Assembly (NCBI GenBank): GCA_963210315.1
Contig: OY723287.1
Coordinates: forward strand, 496,001 to 560,000
DNA: 64,000 bases
Direction: 5' to 3'
From: Rhynchopus euleeides
Lineage: Eukaryota; Euglenozoa; Diplonemea; Diplonemida; Diplonemidae
Shown in pieces: positions 28,857 through 39,829 of this stretch (within the stretch, counting starts at the first letter, position 1; each line of letters starts with the position of its first letter). Made by a program: the position numbers and the translations under genes. The notes under the pieces were generated by a model. The model did no database searches and had not been told where the DNA came from. It saw only the letters and a list, made by a program, of their open reading frames with translations.

Positions 28857-29875
28857 CAATCGCATTGACGGACGGGATCACCGCGTCCCGCTTTCTGACA
28901 GTGTGTGACCGCCACAAGCCCCTGTTCTACGAATGGTGGATGCTCCATGCCTTGGGGCAGATTGTGGCAGTTCAGAAGGGGACCTTCACGAAGGGGCCTT
29001 GCTCCTTTTCCATCACCCAGTTCCGGCTTGGGGGTGACCACTTAGAGTTGTGGTCACTCTTCAAAGGTGTAGGTGGGACAGGGCATCGTTCTGCCTTCTG
29101 CCTTACAGGAATCGACGAGCGTTTGGAGTACCTGCATGACTGCCACCGCTGTAGTATCCAAGAGATGGATGCCGCAGGATTCACTTGTAGCATCGCTTCA
29201 AAATTCTCGAATCCTGTCTACACCGTGACGCCCCCCCTTAACGACACGAAAGGTGTCATGCGCCTCATTCTACGTACGCTGCCGGGATCAAAAGTGGTGG
29301 AGGAAACCATCCTTGGAAAAGTGGGCAAAAATTTCACTGGGAAGCACGCAAGAGAGATACTCGCTGCTTTGAAGGCCATCACCGTGGGGAATCAGCGGAC
29401 ATTGTGCTGCGCAATGCAATCGCTGATCTTCTTCCGCGACCAAGACATACCAGTGCGATACTTCTCAACAGGTCCCTGCCGCAAAGAGTTTCTATTCGCT
29501 GTGATCAGCTATCATGTGCCGATTTTCTTGTTGGAGTGGGCAAATCCCGGGATCACTCGCTCGGCATATGCTCATTCTCTCGAACACTGGTTTGATGAGC
29601 AGGATGCGCACAGGGTCACCGTCTCCGACGAGCTCTTCGAACAGGGCAACGGTGAGCGCAAGAGGTGGACACGTGGGGGATCCCCGCAGACGATGGAGCG
29701 TGATCTGCAGATCTATGAACTGAAACAGAAACACTTGACGGATGAAAATACCGTGCGCAAAGAGCCTCCACTGACTCCTACCATCGGCGAGCGGCCCCAA
29801 ATATTATCTTACGATTCCATGCGCCTGTGCAGGTGTGTGATCACTCACAATGATACGTGGCTCAAGTATCATTAG
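28796..29875 (+). CDS. Large conserved protein of the outer element (candidate transposase core)
   Basis: A 359-residue open frame from the ATG at 28796. It is the intact counterpart of the pieces at 24828-27346. Conserved blocks are TVTPPLNDTKGVMRLIL, FRDQDIPVRYF and RSAYAHSLEHWF, followed by a charged helical tail with ERDLQIYELKQK. Conserved Asp, His and Arg residues recur in these blocks, but I do not recognise a DDE/D triad, a tyrosine-recombinase R-H-R-Y set or a reverse transcriptase motif. Presence in two independent elements, in the same position between a basic protein and the right end, argues for a role in mobility. It overlaps the next frame by 19 nt. Confidence 0.55.
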   Translation: MVTGDGYTPGSLQGKSRQRLAIALTDGITASRFLTVCDRHKPLFYEWWMLHALGQIVAVQKGTFTKGPCSFSITQFRLGGDHLELWSLFKGVGGTGHRSAFCLTGIDERLEYLHDCHRCSIQEMDAAGFTCSIASKFSNPVYTVTPPLNDTKGVMRLILRTLPGSKVVEETILGKVGKNFTGKHAREILAALKAITVGNQRTLCCAMQSLIFFRDQDIPVRYFSTGPCRKEFLFAVISYHVPIFLLEWANPGITRSAYAHSLEHWFDEQDAHRVTVSDELFEQGNGERKRWTRGGSPQTMERDLQIYELKQKHLTDENTVRKEPPLTPTIGERPQILSYDSMRLCRCVITHNDTWLKYH

Positions 29876-30438
29876 CTGCTCGTCAATTGGTGGTCCGCTT
29901 GGACAAACTTGGCCTCGGGTCACATGTGCGCCGCAGAGATGGTCACGGGCAAACATTTCAGGCAGAACCCGGCAACAACGGCGATGTTTTCCTGGTTTGC
30001 ATCTGTGACGAAGAACCCTGGGAGGTGACGGAGGTGACGCCCCCTGCACAAGGAACCACCGACGGGGAGGAGGCTGGTGATGGCGGCAACCTTGCGAGTG
30101 ACGGCAATAGCGGCGAGGCTGGTGATGATGATGATGATGGCGACGAGACATCCGCCACAGAAGAGTATAGCTGCGTTGTTTGCCCTGACAAGAGCTTCGC
30201 GCGGGTTTACGGGCTCTACGCCCACTACGACGGACAGCACCGGCCGAGGGCGCAGTGTGAATGTCGAGTGTCTTGCCCCGTGTGTGAGAAAACGGTGTTC
30301 AGAAGTGGACTTAGCCAACACGCCCTCTACGTCCACCAGGATGAGCTGGACATCACGACCTGCCCTGTGTGTCTGCAGGAGTTTGCTTCACAAGAACTGA
30401 GGGATAGGCACATGTCGGACGAACACCCTGCAGTCTGA
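29857..30438 (+). CDS. Three C2H2 zinc-finger segment at the right end of the outer element
   Basis: The frame overlaps the end of the large protein and has no ATG of its own at the start (GTG), so it is probably the C-terminal part of the same protein reached by splicing or frameshift. An acidic linker (DDDDDGDE) precedes three fingers: CVVC-x13-H-x4-H, CPVC-x11-H-x4-H and CPVC-x12-H-x4-H. The stop is at 30438. C2H2 fingers at one end of a transposase commonly bind the terminal repeats. Here the ACTTGTAA-rich subterminal repeats 150-330 nt downstream would be the natural target (inference). Confidence 0.6.
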   Translation: MAQVSLAARQLVVRLDKLGLGSHVRRRDGHGQTFQAEPGNNGDVFLVCICDEEPWEVTEVTPPAQGTTDGEEAGDGGNLASDGNSGEAGDDDDDGDETSATEEYSCVVCPDKSFARVYGLYAHYDGQHRPRAQCECRVSCPVCEKTVFRSGLSQHALYVHQDELDITTCPVCLQEFASQELRDRHMSDEHPAV

Positions 30439-30604
30439 AAAAATGAGACTCGTCGTCGGCACAAAATACAATCAGTCCACTCGATCCGATCTCGACAGCT
30501 GTTGCATTGCACTCCCACCGTTTGCTGGTCATTTCTCCCTCCTCCTTGCCACTCCGCTTGCCAAAAAGCCCCCCCTCACAGTGTAGAGTATGAAGGAAAC
30601 CGCG

Positions 30605-30786
30605 GAGATGACAAGTGGCACATGTCATTTACATGTAAAATTACAAGTACCACTTGTAAAAGTTACAAGTGGCACTTGTAATTTTACAAGTGGTACTTGT
30701 AATTTTACAAGTGGCACTTGTAACCATTTTTCACTTGTAATTTTACATGTAAAACCACTTGTAATGTAATTTACTTCAGCGCCGTG
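30605..30786. repeat. Right subterminal palindromic array and terminal inverted repeat of the outer element
   Basis: Eight or more ACTTGTAA/TTACAAGT words alternate in both orientations, ending in the perfect 16-bp terminal repeat at 30771-30786. Confidence 0.8.
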
Positions 30787-31084
30787 GAGGGGAGGGGGGG
30801 GGGAGCGGGCACCCATAGCGGCACGCCTTGATACACCCTTGGTTCGAACATACCGGTGGATACAAAACGAACCCACCCTCACCCTCACCCCCCTCGCTCC
30901 CACCGGTTCCTCTTCAGGGCAGATGCGAAAACCGGCACCAATGCCACCTAAGAGTAGCTCACCCGAGGCGGACGACAGAGGGAGCGCAGTGGAATTTTTT
31001 TTTGAAATTTTGCTTCGTGGCTGCACGGTGGCCTGCGTTTGCTGCCCGCAGGGCGGGGCGGGGGGGGGGGGGGGGGAAAGGGCA

Positions 31085-31756
31085 CACGGTGGGATCTTGT
31101 AAATTTTACATGTATAACTACAAGTATATACATGTATTATACATGTATAATACTTGCATGTCACCTATTATACATGTATAATACATGTATATGCCTGAAT
31201 TATACATGTAAAATACATGTATATCAAGTAAAAATACAAGTATAATACTTGCATGTCAACTATTATACATGTATTTTTACTTGATATACATGTATTTTAC
31301 ATGTATATTTCAGGCATTTACATGTATTTTACATGTATAATACTTGTCATGCAAGTATTATACATGTAAAATACTTGCATGACAAGTAAAATACATGTAT
31401 AATACTTGCATGACAAGTAAAATACTTGCATGCAAGTAAAATACATGTATTTTACTTGCATGCAAGTATTTTACATGTATAATACTTGCATGACAAGTAT
31501 TATACATGTAAAATACATGTAAATGCCTGAAATATACATGTAAAATACATGTATATCAAGTAAAAATACATGTATAATAGTTGACATGCAAGTATTATAC
31601 ATGTATTTTTACTTGATATACATGTATTTTACATGTATATTTCAGGCATATACATGTATTATACATGTATAATAGTTGACATGCAAGTATTATACATGTA
31701 TAATACATGTATTATACTTGTAGTTATACATGTAAAATTTACAAGATCCCACCGTG
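31085..31756. mobile_element. 672-bp near-perfect A+T-rich palindrome with CACGG termini, copy 1
   Basis: The left end CACGGTGGGATCTTGTAAAT is mirrored by ATTTACAAGATCCCACCGTG at the right end, and almost the whole interior continues as an inverted repeat of ACATGTAAAATACATGTA, TATCAAGTAAAAATACAAG and ACTTGCATGTCAA words. It is flanked by CA on both sides (31083-31084 and 31757-31758). No protein is encoded, so it would have to move with enzymes from elsewhere. Confidence 0.85.
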
Positions 31757-31827
31757 CAGCGGCAGCAATAAAGGCGAAATGGAGCCCGCTCCCACCCCCA
31801 CCCCCACCCCACCCCCACTTCGTGCAG

Positions 31828-33874
31828 CTACTCGGCTGAAGGCAGGCTTGGGAGCTCCAGCACGTTCTCCTGGGTGTGCGTGTGGTCGACAGGCAATGCC
31901 TCACTCTGCTGCGAGTCTGACCCCCTCGATGCGTGCAAAAGCCCCCCCCCGCCAGACCCTGCTCTTGGGGATTCGCTGCTGGTGCCCTTCCCCCGCATTG
32001 ACGGGGACCGCCCGTGGGCAGAGAGCCCCGCGATCTGCCCCTCCACGTCCCGGAGGTGTTGCGCCCGCTGAGTCAGCTGCGGCAGCGACTGCAGTGGGGT
32101 GGGGTGTGGGTGTGCCGCGTATGCGCAATGTGCAGCTGTGGTGGGTCGCTTCCCGCTCACACAGGTGTGCTCAATAAAGTATCCAAGATGCCACAAACTA
32201 ATAGCTGTTGGTGGGGCTGTTCTGTTGGAACGCACACCACCACGCACGCAAGCCACCCCCGCCCCCCCCACCACAAAAGGACCACCCACACCCACCCCCA
32301 CCCCCACCCCTTCAACATACCCAAATGGACGGCGGCAGGATGGTGGGCTCCGCCCCCCTCGCTTTCATAAACGGCGAGGGCGTGATATGCCTCACGATGT
32401 TTGGAGGCAGCGGCTCGTCGACTCCCTTCTCCGCACCACGCCGGAGCTGGTTCTTCCGGCGGAGGCTGAAGTCAGGGGTGTGATCCAGGGGGCGCTGCTG
32501 CAGCTCGGTGCGCGCTGCAGGCGGAATGGGAGGCCCGGAGGAAAACCGCGGGATCTGAAAGTACTGCAGGTATTGCGGCTGCTCCGCGAGAATCTGGTAG
32601 AGCACGGCAGGCTCCATCACATTCTCGTCAAACGTGAATACCAGCTCCCCCTCTGGGTCACGCACGTTTCGGAGAAACTCCATCAGCGCAACATTTCTCT
32701 CGTGCTGCACCACCTCCGGGTGCGCCTCCTTGCTTGCCTGCGATATCGGCTGGCTGTAGAGGGACATCGCCACATTCCCCCGCTTCATCGCCCCATTCCC
32801 CTTCGCCATGCTCATGATCTCGCTCGGCACCGGGATCTTCGGGAGCTTCGAAGCATCATCCAGATATTTTATCGCATTCTCCAACAGCCCCTCCAGGGAA
32901 AACTGCGGCTGGCTCGGCGGCGCCGGCGCCGCCCCACCTCCCCCTTGCTTCGGCGCCCCCTGCACTGGCGCCTGCTTCCCCGCCCCCTGCCCGCTGGAGT
33001 TCGCGGGGCTCCCGCTGGAGCTGGGCTGTGCGGGCTTCTTCTTCTTCTTCCCCGACCCGCCATACAAGCCCTTCGCGACAACACTCTTCTGAGGCTTCCG
33101 CTGGGGCCTCCGTTTGACAACCTCGGAAGGGGGGGGAGGTTCCAAAACGATAGGCTCAACCGGCTCCGCTGGAGCCACATCGGGCGCTACTGGGGTCTGC
33201 GGGAGCAGCGGATGTGACGCAGTCGCGTCGTCGTTGTCAGACGAGGAGGTAGAGAGGTCGTCATCATGCTTTCTCGCATGCTTCTGCTTCGCGGGCGCCC
33301 TGTGCCTCAGATACTGCTGAACATGCACCTTCGCGTTGGCGATGACAACAGTGGGATTCAGACGCTCCGGAGGCCCCCCGTTGCCCTCAGAGCTCCCACC
33401 CAACACCTCTGTAAATCCGGGACCCCCCATGCGGACCTCCAGAGGGGTTTCACAGGCGATGCTGATGCTCTCGCCCTCTCCGCCTTCACCCCCAGCCATG
33501 TCTGAAGGGGGTCCCGAGCTGCTGTTGGACCCTCCCTCCTCATCGGCACAGCTCGCCTCCCCCGAGGAGACCCGCTCGTTGGGGTCGGGGGGCGGGGCCG
33601 GGGGTGGGTCCTCCTTCGGCAGGCCGTGGTGCCGTGACGACTGCCGGCGCCGCGCCCCGCCCCCGCCACCCTCATGCGGAGGCAGGGGTGCCGTCGCATT
33701 CCCCCGCTGGCTCTGCCTCCGCCTCGCGTTAGAGGATGCCGGCGCGCCGGCGGTGCCCCCCCCTGGCGCGGCGGACCCACCCCCAAGCCCATACACCGCG
33801 GAAACACGGCGGACAGTGTTGTTGTTGCCCCGGCGGGGCGCCCCGGAGCCCCTGGCCTGGAGCTGGGCTGACAT
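31828..33874 (-). CDS. Two-exon basic, disordered protein
   Basis: Exon 1 is 32321-33874 (ATG at 33874, 518 codons). Unspliced, the frame would end two codons later inside a perfect donor GTATGT. Exon 2 is 31828-32088, opened by a pyrimidine-rich tract ending CTGCAG and in the same phase (0). The intron is 232 nt and the product about 604 residues. The first 150 residues are Arg/Gly/Pro-rich. The middle holds a lysine cluster (GSGKKKKKP) and acidic/serine runs (DDDLSTSSSDNDD). Residues about 340-460 look folded (FSLEGLLENAIKYLDDA, ERNVALMEFLRNVRD, EPAVLYQILAEQPQYLQYF). Exon 2 adds a short coiled-coil-like helix (LTQRAQHLRDVEGQIAGL). No known family is recognised. Confidence 0.7.
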
Positions 33875-36800
33875 CACACACAGGGGGGCACCGCAAGGGT
33901 CACCCTAGCGGTAGTGTTTGCCCCGGGGGGCTTGGGGTGGCGGGGGGGTGAGTGTGGAGAGGGGAAAAAGGGGGGGGGGGGAAAGAGCAGGTCACACCCA
34001 GGCGAAGGGTTTGGGCGGGTGGTGCATCGTGTGTAACTGGATCGCCCTGTGGGGGAGGGGAGGGGGGGGGGGGGGCGTGTTTTGGTTGTGTGGATGGGGG
34101 CGGGGGGAACGGGGGGGAAATCTCTGGGGTATTGCCTGGTGCCCCTGACGGCCAGCCGCCAGAGGCCACGGTAGTGAAGTGAGGCCTGTTCACAGGTTGG
34201 CATGATCGGTTTTTGGTGGGTCGATGGGTCGATAGTTAGGAATTGCCCTGCAATTGATGTACCACCACGGGAAGAGTGGGGGAGGGGGGGGTGTGAGAAA
34301 TACCAATATCCTGCAGCACCGCTCGCTGTTGGTTCAACGATCGCCGACCCTGACGTCTGAGACAACTCGTTTTTTTTTCATTCCCTCGTTTGTAGCTCCG
34401 ACGTGCCCAAAGAAGGGGGGGGTGGTGGCGGTGGTGGAGGACAGGGCCATTGGACCGCGCAAGACGACCAACACACCCGCAGCATTCTTGCCTGGCGGCC
34501 TATTTCCCCCCAAATTCAAAATAATCACTAACACACACCCCTCATCCTCCCCCACCCCCCCCGCCACCGGGCACGCGACTATCACAACGGTGCCAACAGC
34601 ACACGTTTCGCATGCATTCACAGAGATGCTCACAAAACAGAGGTGCCCAGACGACGGGAGGGGGGGGGAAGCACAACAACCCACCCCATTTCTGGCCCCA
34701 AAGCCACTGAAGGGTCAGCCCGCCCACTGCATCTTGCAACACGCCAAATCCCCCCCCCCCCCCGGTGGTGAAGCAGCCGCAGTGCCGAGACCTTGGGATT
34801 GGAGGGCGGCCTTCGCTCTGTGTCCCATTGCGGGTGCGTATCACTTTGACAGCCATGTGGTGGGCTTCGCTCTGTGCCACTGTGTGTCAAAACTGTGTCA
34901 CTTTGCAGCTAGTTTTTATGAGGCGGCTCATTTTTTCTCTCACTTTTCTGCACGTCTGAGCGAAGGCCGCCCCCAGTCGTGTGAGGTCGGTTGCGCCTTT
35001 TCTCTCACTCCTCTGCGTTGGCAATGTTGGATTAGCGGCAGCACCAGCATCATCGGATCTGCTTGCAGAAAAAGATAAGGCTGTTGTTTTTTGTGCGCCA
35101 AATCCGAAAAGCGGATCTGCTATCGAACAGAAGTCCACAGAAAGACCAACTGCGCGAGAGCTTGCCCTGACCCCACCCCCACCTTTTCCACACTTCTGAG
35201 CGTACTGAATGTTGGGTTAGCGTGCTGTCACCGCACCTCCAGAGGTGTACAGGACCTGAACCCGCTGTCCAATCCGGCACACACACAGGCGGGGCCCTTT
35301 GGAAGCAGGAGGTAAGATGTCACCGAACCCGCTGTCTTCTGAGCAACGACCCGTTCACTGAGAGAGGAAAGGTCAGGGGGGAGGGGTGGCGGCAGTCGAA
35401 GCAAGAGTAAATGTGTGTATGGAAGGCACACACGGCAGATAAAAACACATACGAAGGAGGAGGGGGGGGGGGGGGTGGGGGGGTTACAGCGTGGGAAAAC
35501 GGGTGGGGCGGGGGAGAACGGCATCACAACCAAAAGAGCTCTCGGAACCCGCGATTCATTCCGGTGGATGTGGGGAGGGCAAGAACAATAGAATTGGAAC
35601 CCTCTCTCTCTCCCCTCCCACAAGATGTAGTTGTGCGAGAAACGGGCAGAATATGCCCAGGGCTTCAAGTGGGGCAGCCCCTTCGGTCCCTATCCACCAG
35701 CCCTATGCTGTGCCGGTGTGTATGTGCGGTAGATCGAGCATCCACTGATGCTTCCTGAAATCCAGAGGCTGTGGTGAGACGCGACGCACGCCTCAATCTG
35801 TTTTTTTTAGTGTTTGTTTTTTTTGGTGCCCACGGATATCACCCCCATGCAGGGAAAGCAGCTAGCTCACGCCCCCCCCCCCCCCCTGCCCACTCGCCAA
35901 CCCACCACCGCCCCCCCTGAACGACCCTCACCCCTCCCCCCCCATTTTCACAAAATGCAAGAGACCCACCAATAAACAGCAGCGGACCAGCTCCCAGGGC
36001 CACGATGGGCCCTCTACCACCCTCCCTCCCTTCACACCAAGGCACGTAGAACGGTCCGTCTCTCCTCCCAGCAGTGAGGGCGGCACGCCTAACAGCTGGG
36101 GGGTGGGGGGGGTGAGCGGTTTTTTTTCTTCATTTTTTTTGCCTCGCAGAGCAGAGGCGCAGCCTCTGCGAAGCCCAAAGCCCGGTCAGACCCACTGCAG
36201 GCGCTACACTGGCAGATGTGCCACAAAAAAAACACACACAAACACATCCCCACATCCAGCAGCGCTGCGAACCACCACCTGTCTTTCGCTGTCGCCCGGA
36301 CCCGGTTACCCTGCTATAGTGACCCAACACAACAGGTTAGAGGGGTTGAAGGGTCTTGCCACTAAGGCAGGCGCAGCGGTGGGGGTGTCGCAGTGCAGGC
36401 AACGGCCATCTGAGAACGGCACACACACCACACACACGCACGCACGTGAATCATTTTATAGGAGCGGAGAGCACACCAAGCACACCCTTCTCTTGGTGTG
36501 GTCTCCGCTGGCACACACCACACACACACGCGATCCTCCCTGCTGGATTGAGAAGGTGACAGTAAAAAAGATGTGGTGGGTAAAAAAAAAAGAGTCCGGG
36601 TTTTTGTTTGTGCGGCACGCCTGCGAAGGGCGTTTGGCGGTGAAGGCGGGGGGGGGGGGGGGGGCGCGGGGGGGGGGAGACGCTGGCTCTTGAGGTGGGT
36701 AGAGAGCAAATGGAAAATAACCCCTCACCCACCGCACAACACACCTGCCCCACCCCCTGCCCCCGCCATCGCCACCACCACAAACACACCTCCCCTCCCC

Positions 36801-37107
36801 GTCCTGCTCTGGCAACCGAAGCGGTGGGGGAGGGGAGGGGAGAGGGAAGGGAGGGAACGCAGTTTTGACTCAGAACGAAGACGTAACGATAGAATGCCGA
36901 ATGAACCCCCCGCCCAACCCAGACACAACAAACAAACACACACACACACCCCACCCTTCCAGCTCATCTGTTAGCACCGGCGATCACCCAAGCTGGAGGC
37001 GTGCGATACGACAGGGCAGTGCCATGTACAGTGATTTTGTTTTCCTATTTTGTTTGCAGCAAAAGCCGCTGTATTTTGCACCTGATAGGCCCCAACACAT
37101 CTCAAGG
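33875..37107. other. Long intergenic region
   Basis: No supported gene. It holds a short GC-palindrome repeat remnant (about 34144-34250, ending GGGTCGATAGTTAGGAATTG), members of the short family with TCGCTCTGTG ends (about 34868-34972) and a relative of the TTTGTGCGCCAAATCCG insertion (about 35086-35110). There are also many poly-G/poly-C runs and CA repeats near 36420-36530. Long open frames here are composition artefacts present on several frames at once. Confidence 0.6.
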
Positions 37108-37869
37108 TCAGCACAGACGCGGGTGGACAAACCGGCAGTTCTCAGCGTAGCTGCAGTTCGGGAAGTGCTGGCACAGGTCCTGTGTGTGGAGGTGGGTTGA
37201 TGGCAGAAATGTCGAACCCGGTTCTTCCGGAAGGGCGGGCCCCCCCCCTTCCGATATCTCCTACACAAGGAGTCGGCGCGAATCCTGGAGCTGCACAACG
37301 CCCGGAATGCCACTTCCGAGGGGTTGGCGACAAATCCACTCGTCGGAATGCACCCCGAACGCCGACTCCCGCGTCGTGCCCCCACCCCCTCCCTCCCACA
37401 TCACCTCGCACTTCGAACTACATACCTGAGGTCTGGCACCCTCCCACTTTTGCGCTGCTGCGGGTTCGGAGTAGAAGGAGACGAATTCGGTGTAGGAGTA
37501 CGGGAGGCCGTCGGTGTCAAGACGCTTCTCCACAGGCGACGCCTTCCATTCATCCAGGCCACCGTAGTACTGGATGAAGGCTTCTTTCGGGTAGTAAGAC
37601 CCGTCGTGGTCGAGACGCCTCTCCTTGCAGCCAGGCTTCAGAGCATCTTCAGCCTCCTGCCCGGTGGTGTTGAGGAAGTGCACCATGTCGCGCTGCATCT
37701 GCTCCGTCAGCTCCTCCTCCTCACCCAGCCGGAGGCCTGCGTGCTGCCTGTGCTCGTCTTCCCCTTCCTCCTCGTCGGGCCCGTCGTCCATGCCTGCGAG
37801 ATTTGCCTCTTCTTCGGCGATCTGACGCATCAACCACTCCTCCTCCTCCCGTGTCATCCCCTCAGCCAT
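37108..37869 (-). CDS. Two-exon acidic protein with C-terminal CCCH zinc finger
   Basis: Exon 1 is 37426-37869 (148 codons). It ends at CTCAG followed by the donor GTATGT. Exon 2 is 37108-37179, preceded by a CCACCTCCACACACAG acceptor. The intron is 246 nt and the join is in phase 0. Exon 2 codes 23 residues that make a C-x5-C-x5-C-x3-H finger (CQHFPNCSYAENCRFVH) and then a TGA. The product has 171 residues. The N-terminus is Glu/Asp-rich and helical (EEEEWLMRQIAEEEANLAG). Two tandem copies of a motif with RLDxDGxxY and an aromatic F-x2-xY end follow (residues about 83-140). CCCH fingers bind RNA, so a role in mRNA metabolism is likely. The unspliced reading gives a meaningless Gly-rich tail, which supports the intron. 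Confidence 0.8.
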
Positions 37870-39829
37870 CGCCCCGGATTATCCGCGAAACGCCAAAAAA
37901 AAATGGAGAAAAAGAGAGAAAGCCGGAAAGAGAAGGCGAAACCCCCAAGGTAGAGTGGACGGGCTAGAAAAGGTTATGTGTGTCTGCGTGTGTGTGTAAA
38001 CCAAAACAAAGGTGTCGATCCTGCGTCTCACCGTCTATCCTGGACGACTTGAGACCACTTCCGCTCCGATCGGGCAAACTCCCCGCCAGTGGGGTCCAAG
38101 AGATGGTGGGTCGGAGGAAGGTTGTACGGCGTGGGGCTCAACGGACAGCAACCCGGCGAGCCGGCTGACAATGTCAAGTCCAGCTATTCCGACGCTGCGC
38201 GAGCCTTGTGCGGCAGTGGGGTGGGGACAGTGACAAGCGACGAGTCCGAACTAACCCACTCGGACAGACATCCGCCCGACAAGTGACTATGCGCCATGCG
38301 GGGTTGGAGGGGGTGGGGGGTCGGGTGGAGTTGATCGGTAAACGAGTTTTCGCGAGCAACAAGAGGAGAATGGCAATTGCAAGGCGTGTTGTGGAGGGGA
38401 GGGGGGGGGGGTTAAGAGGGGAGGGTATCCGGAACCGAGGGGCAACATCCGCCCTCTGGGGTGAACACGGTCTGGAGTGGGGGGGGGGGGGGGGGGTGGG
38501 GGGACAACCCATCATCACACTTTGTGTTTCTTCAGCATCTTCTTCTTCGGGATTTCGCGTTTCTCTCTCGACATGGCCCTGTCTGGACGGGAGCAGGAGG
38601 GACGCCAGCCCTGGCCGCGATAGACCCATGTCGCGTGCCGTGACATATCTGCTGACAGGCCCTCCGGTCGCTGCTCATGGAGCAATAACTCGTGTCGTAC
38701 ACATTTGCGGGGTGGGGTGAACGGGGTATAATAATAATAATAAGTTGCCCGCATGCGGGCTTCTCCGCCCGCGGGTGGGCGGCAGCCTCACCAGTGGCCG
38801 CGCTAAATATTGTAAAAATCTCGAGAAAAAAAACGTGCCTGAAAAAGGGGCTCGTTTTTGGGCGGGGAAACCGCGTTCGTTGCATTTCCGATCCTTGCCC
38901 GGATCGTAGTGGGGCCATTTTGAAAAAAATGGGATCATTTGAAGACACTCAAACTTTCCGTCTTGGTTGTCTCTACCGAGCATATGATCAATAATCATGC
39001 TTGTTGGTGACGATGCCAGCCCCACCCATGATCGCGATGGATGTGTGTATGGGGATGGCAGTTCAGAAGGAGAACAAAGAAAGGAGAACGGGGCAGGTGT
39101 TATGCAAACTCGCAAACCAAGTGCAGCACAGCCTCCAGCGCAGCACCACTGAAAAGTGTGCTGATGTCAGGGGGAATGAGGCGAACGGTCTGCAGTGACG
39201 TTCATCCCGCCCCACCAGGGATGTGCTGCCGGCTCTCTGAAGGCGGGGGGGTAGTGAAATCGAATTTGAAGGGAGCACAAGAATGATCACCCTTCACTCG
39301 TTATGCAGGTTGTGTCTGAAATCCAGTGTTTTTTTCCGGCCTGTGTTGTGTTGTTGTACTGTGTGGGCAATTAGGCTGTGATGGTATGCAAAAACGTTCT
39401 TTGGTTCTCATGATCAAACGTCAAGGCACTCATCTGTGGAAATGTGCGTAACCGGTGTCATCATTGTAGCCAGGTTTATGTAGCCCATGTGACCGCAGTG
39501 ATGTTTTCAGTCATTTCATTTGCCTGTCAGCTTGTTCGTTAAAAGAGGAACGTTCAGGGGGGGCGCAGAAAGTTGCGTATGGTAGCAGTTTCGGCTGCCA
39601 ACCCACGACCGTACCATAAGGACGCGGAACACATGCCGGGGCAGCCCGGTACAAGATGTACCTTTCATCTGGTGGGTATCGACAAGATGTACAGCGTCAG
39701 GGGTGGGGACAGAGAGAGGGCAAAAAATGAGAGGGGTGGTGGGGTAGGTACGGTATGATTTGTGGCGCTCGGGAGCTGGTAAGCGGCCATGGGCCATCGG
39801 CCACCCGGTGGGGATTCAGGGTATGGGAT
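37870..39829. other. Intergenic region with A+T-rich insert and orphan conserved element
   Basis: No supported gene. 38750-38990 is A+T-rich and contains GGATCGTAGTGGGGCCATTT, a word close to one in the outer mobile element near 22500-22530 (reverse complement). The conserved upstream element copy C is at 39251-39308 with no convincing frame downstream on the minus strand. Confidence 0.55.
39251..39308. promoter_or_regulatory. Conserved 60-bp upstream element, copy C (orphan)
   Basis: GTAGTGAAAT, GAGCACAAGAATGAT and CTTCACTCGTTATGCAGG occur in the same order and spacing as copies A and B. On the minus strand the next 150 nt lead to no long frame, so its gene is lost, non-coding, or on the other strand. 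Confidence 0.6.

Larger units (their letters stand above)
20308..30786 (+). mobile_element. About 10.5-kb DNA transposon-like element with CACGG termini
   Basis: CACGGCGCTGAAGTAA at 20308-20323 is repeated, inverted and without mismatch, at 30771-30786. After a 6-nt unmatched gap on both sides, TTACAAGTGGTTTTACA at 20330-20346 is repeated inverted at 30748-30764. The flanks are GA on each side, a possible 2-bp target duplication. All supported frames inside are on the plus strand. Subterminal ACTTGTAA/TTACAAGT words are numerous (30600-30760). The terminus 5'-CAC fits the CMC group (CACTA/Mirage/Chapaev) of cut-and-paste elements, but no known transposase motif is seen. The element is interrupted by other elements. 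Confidence 0.75.

Noticed and set aside
34254-36954. Several open frames of 100-274 codons
   Set aside because: They overlap on multiple frames and both strands in G-run/C-run DNA and show no domain or conserved pattern.
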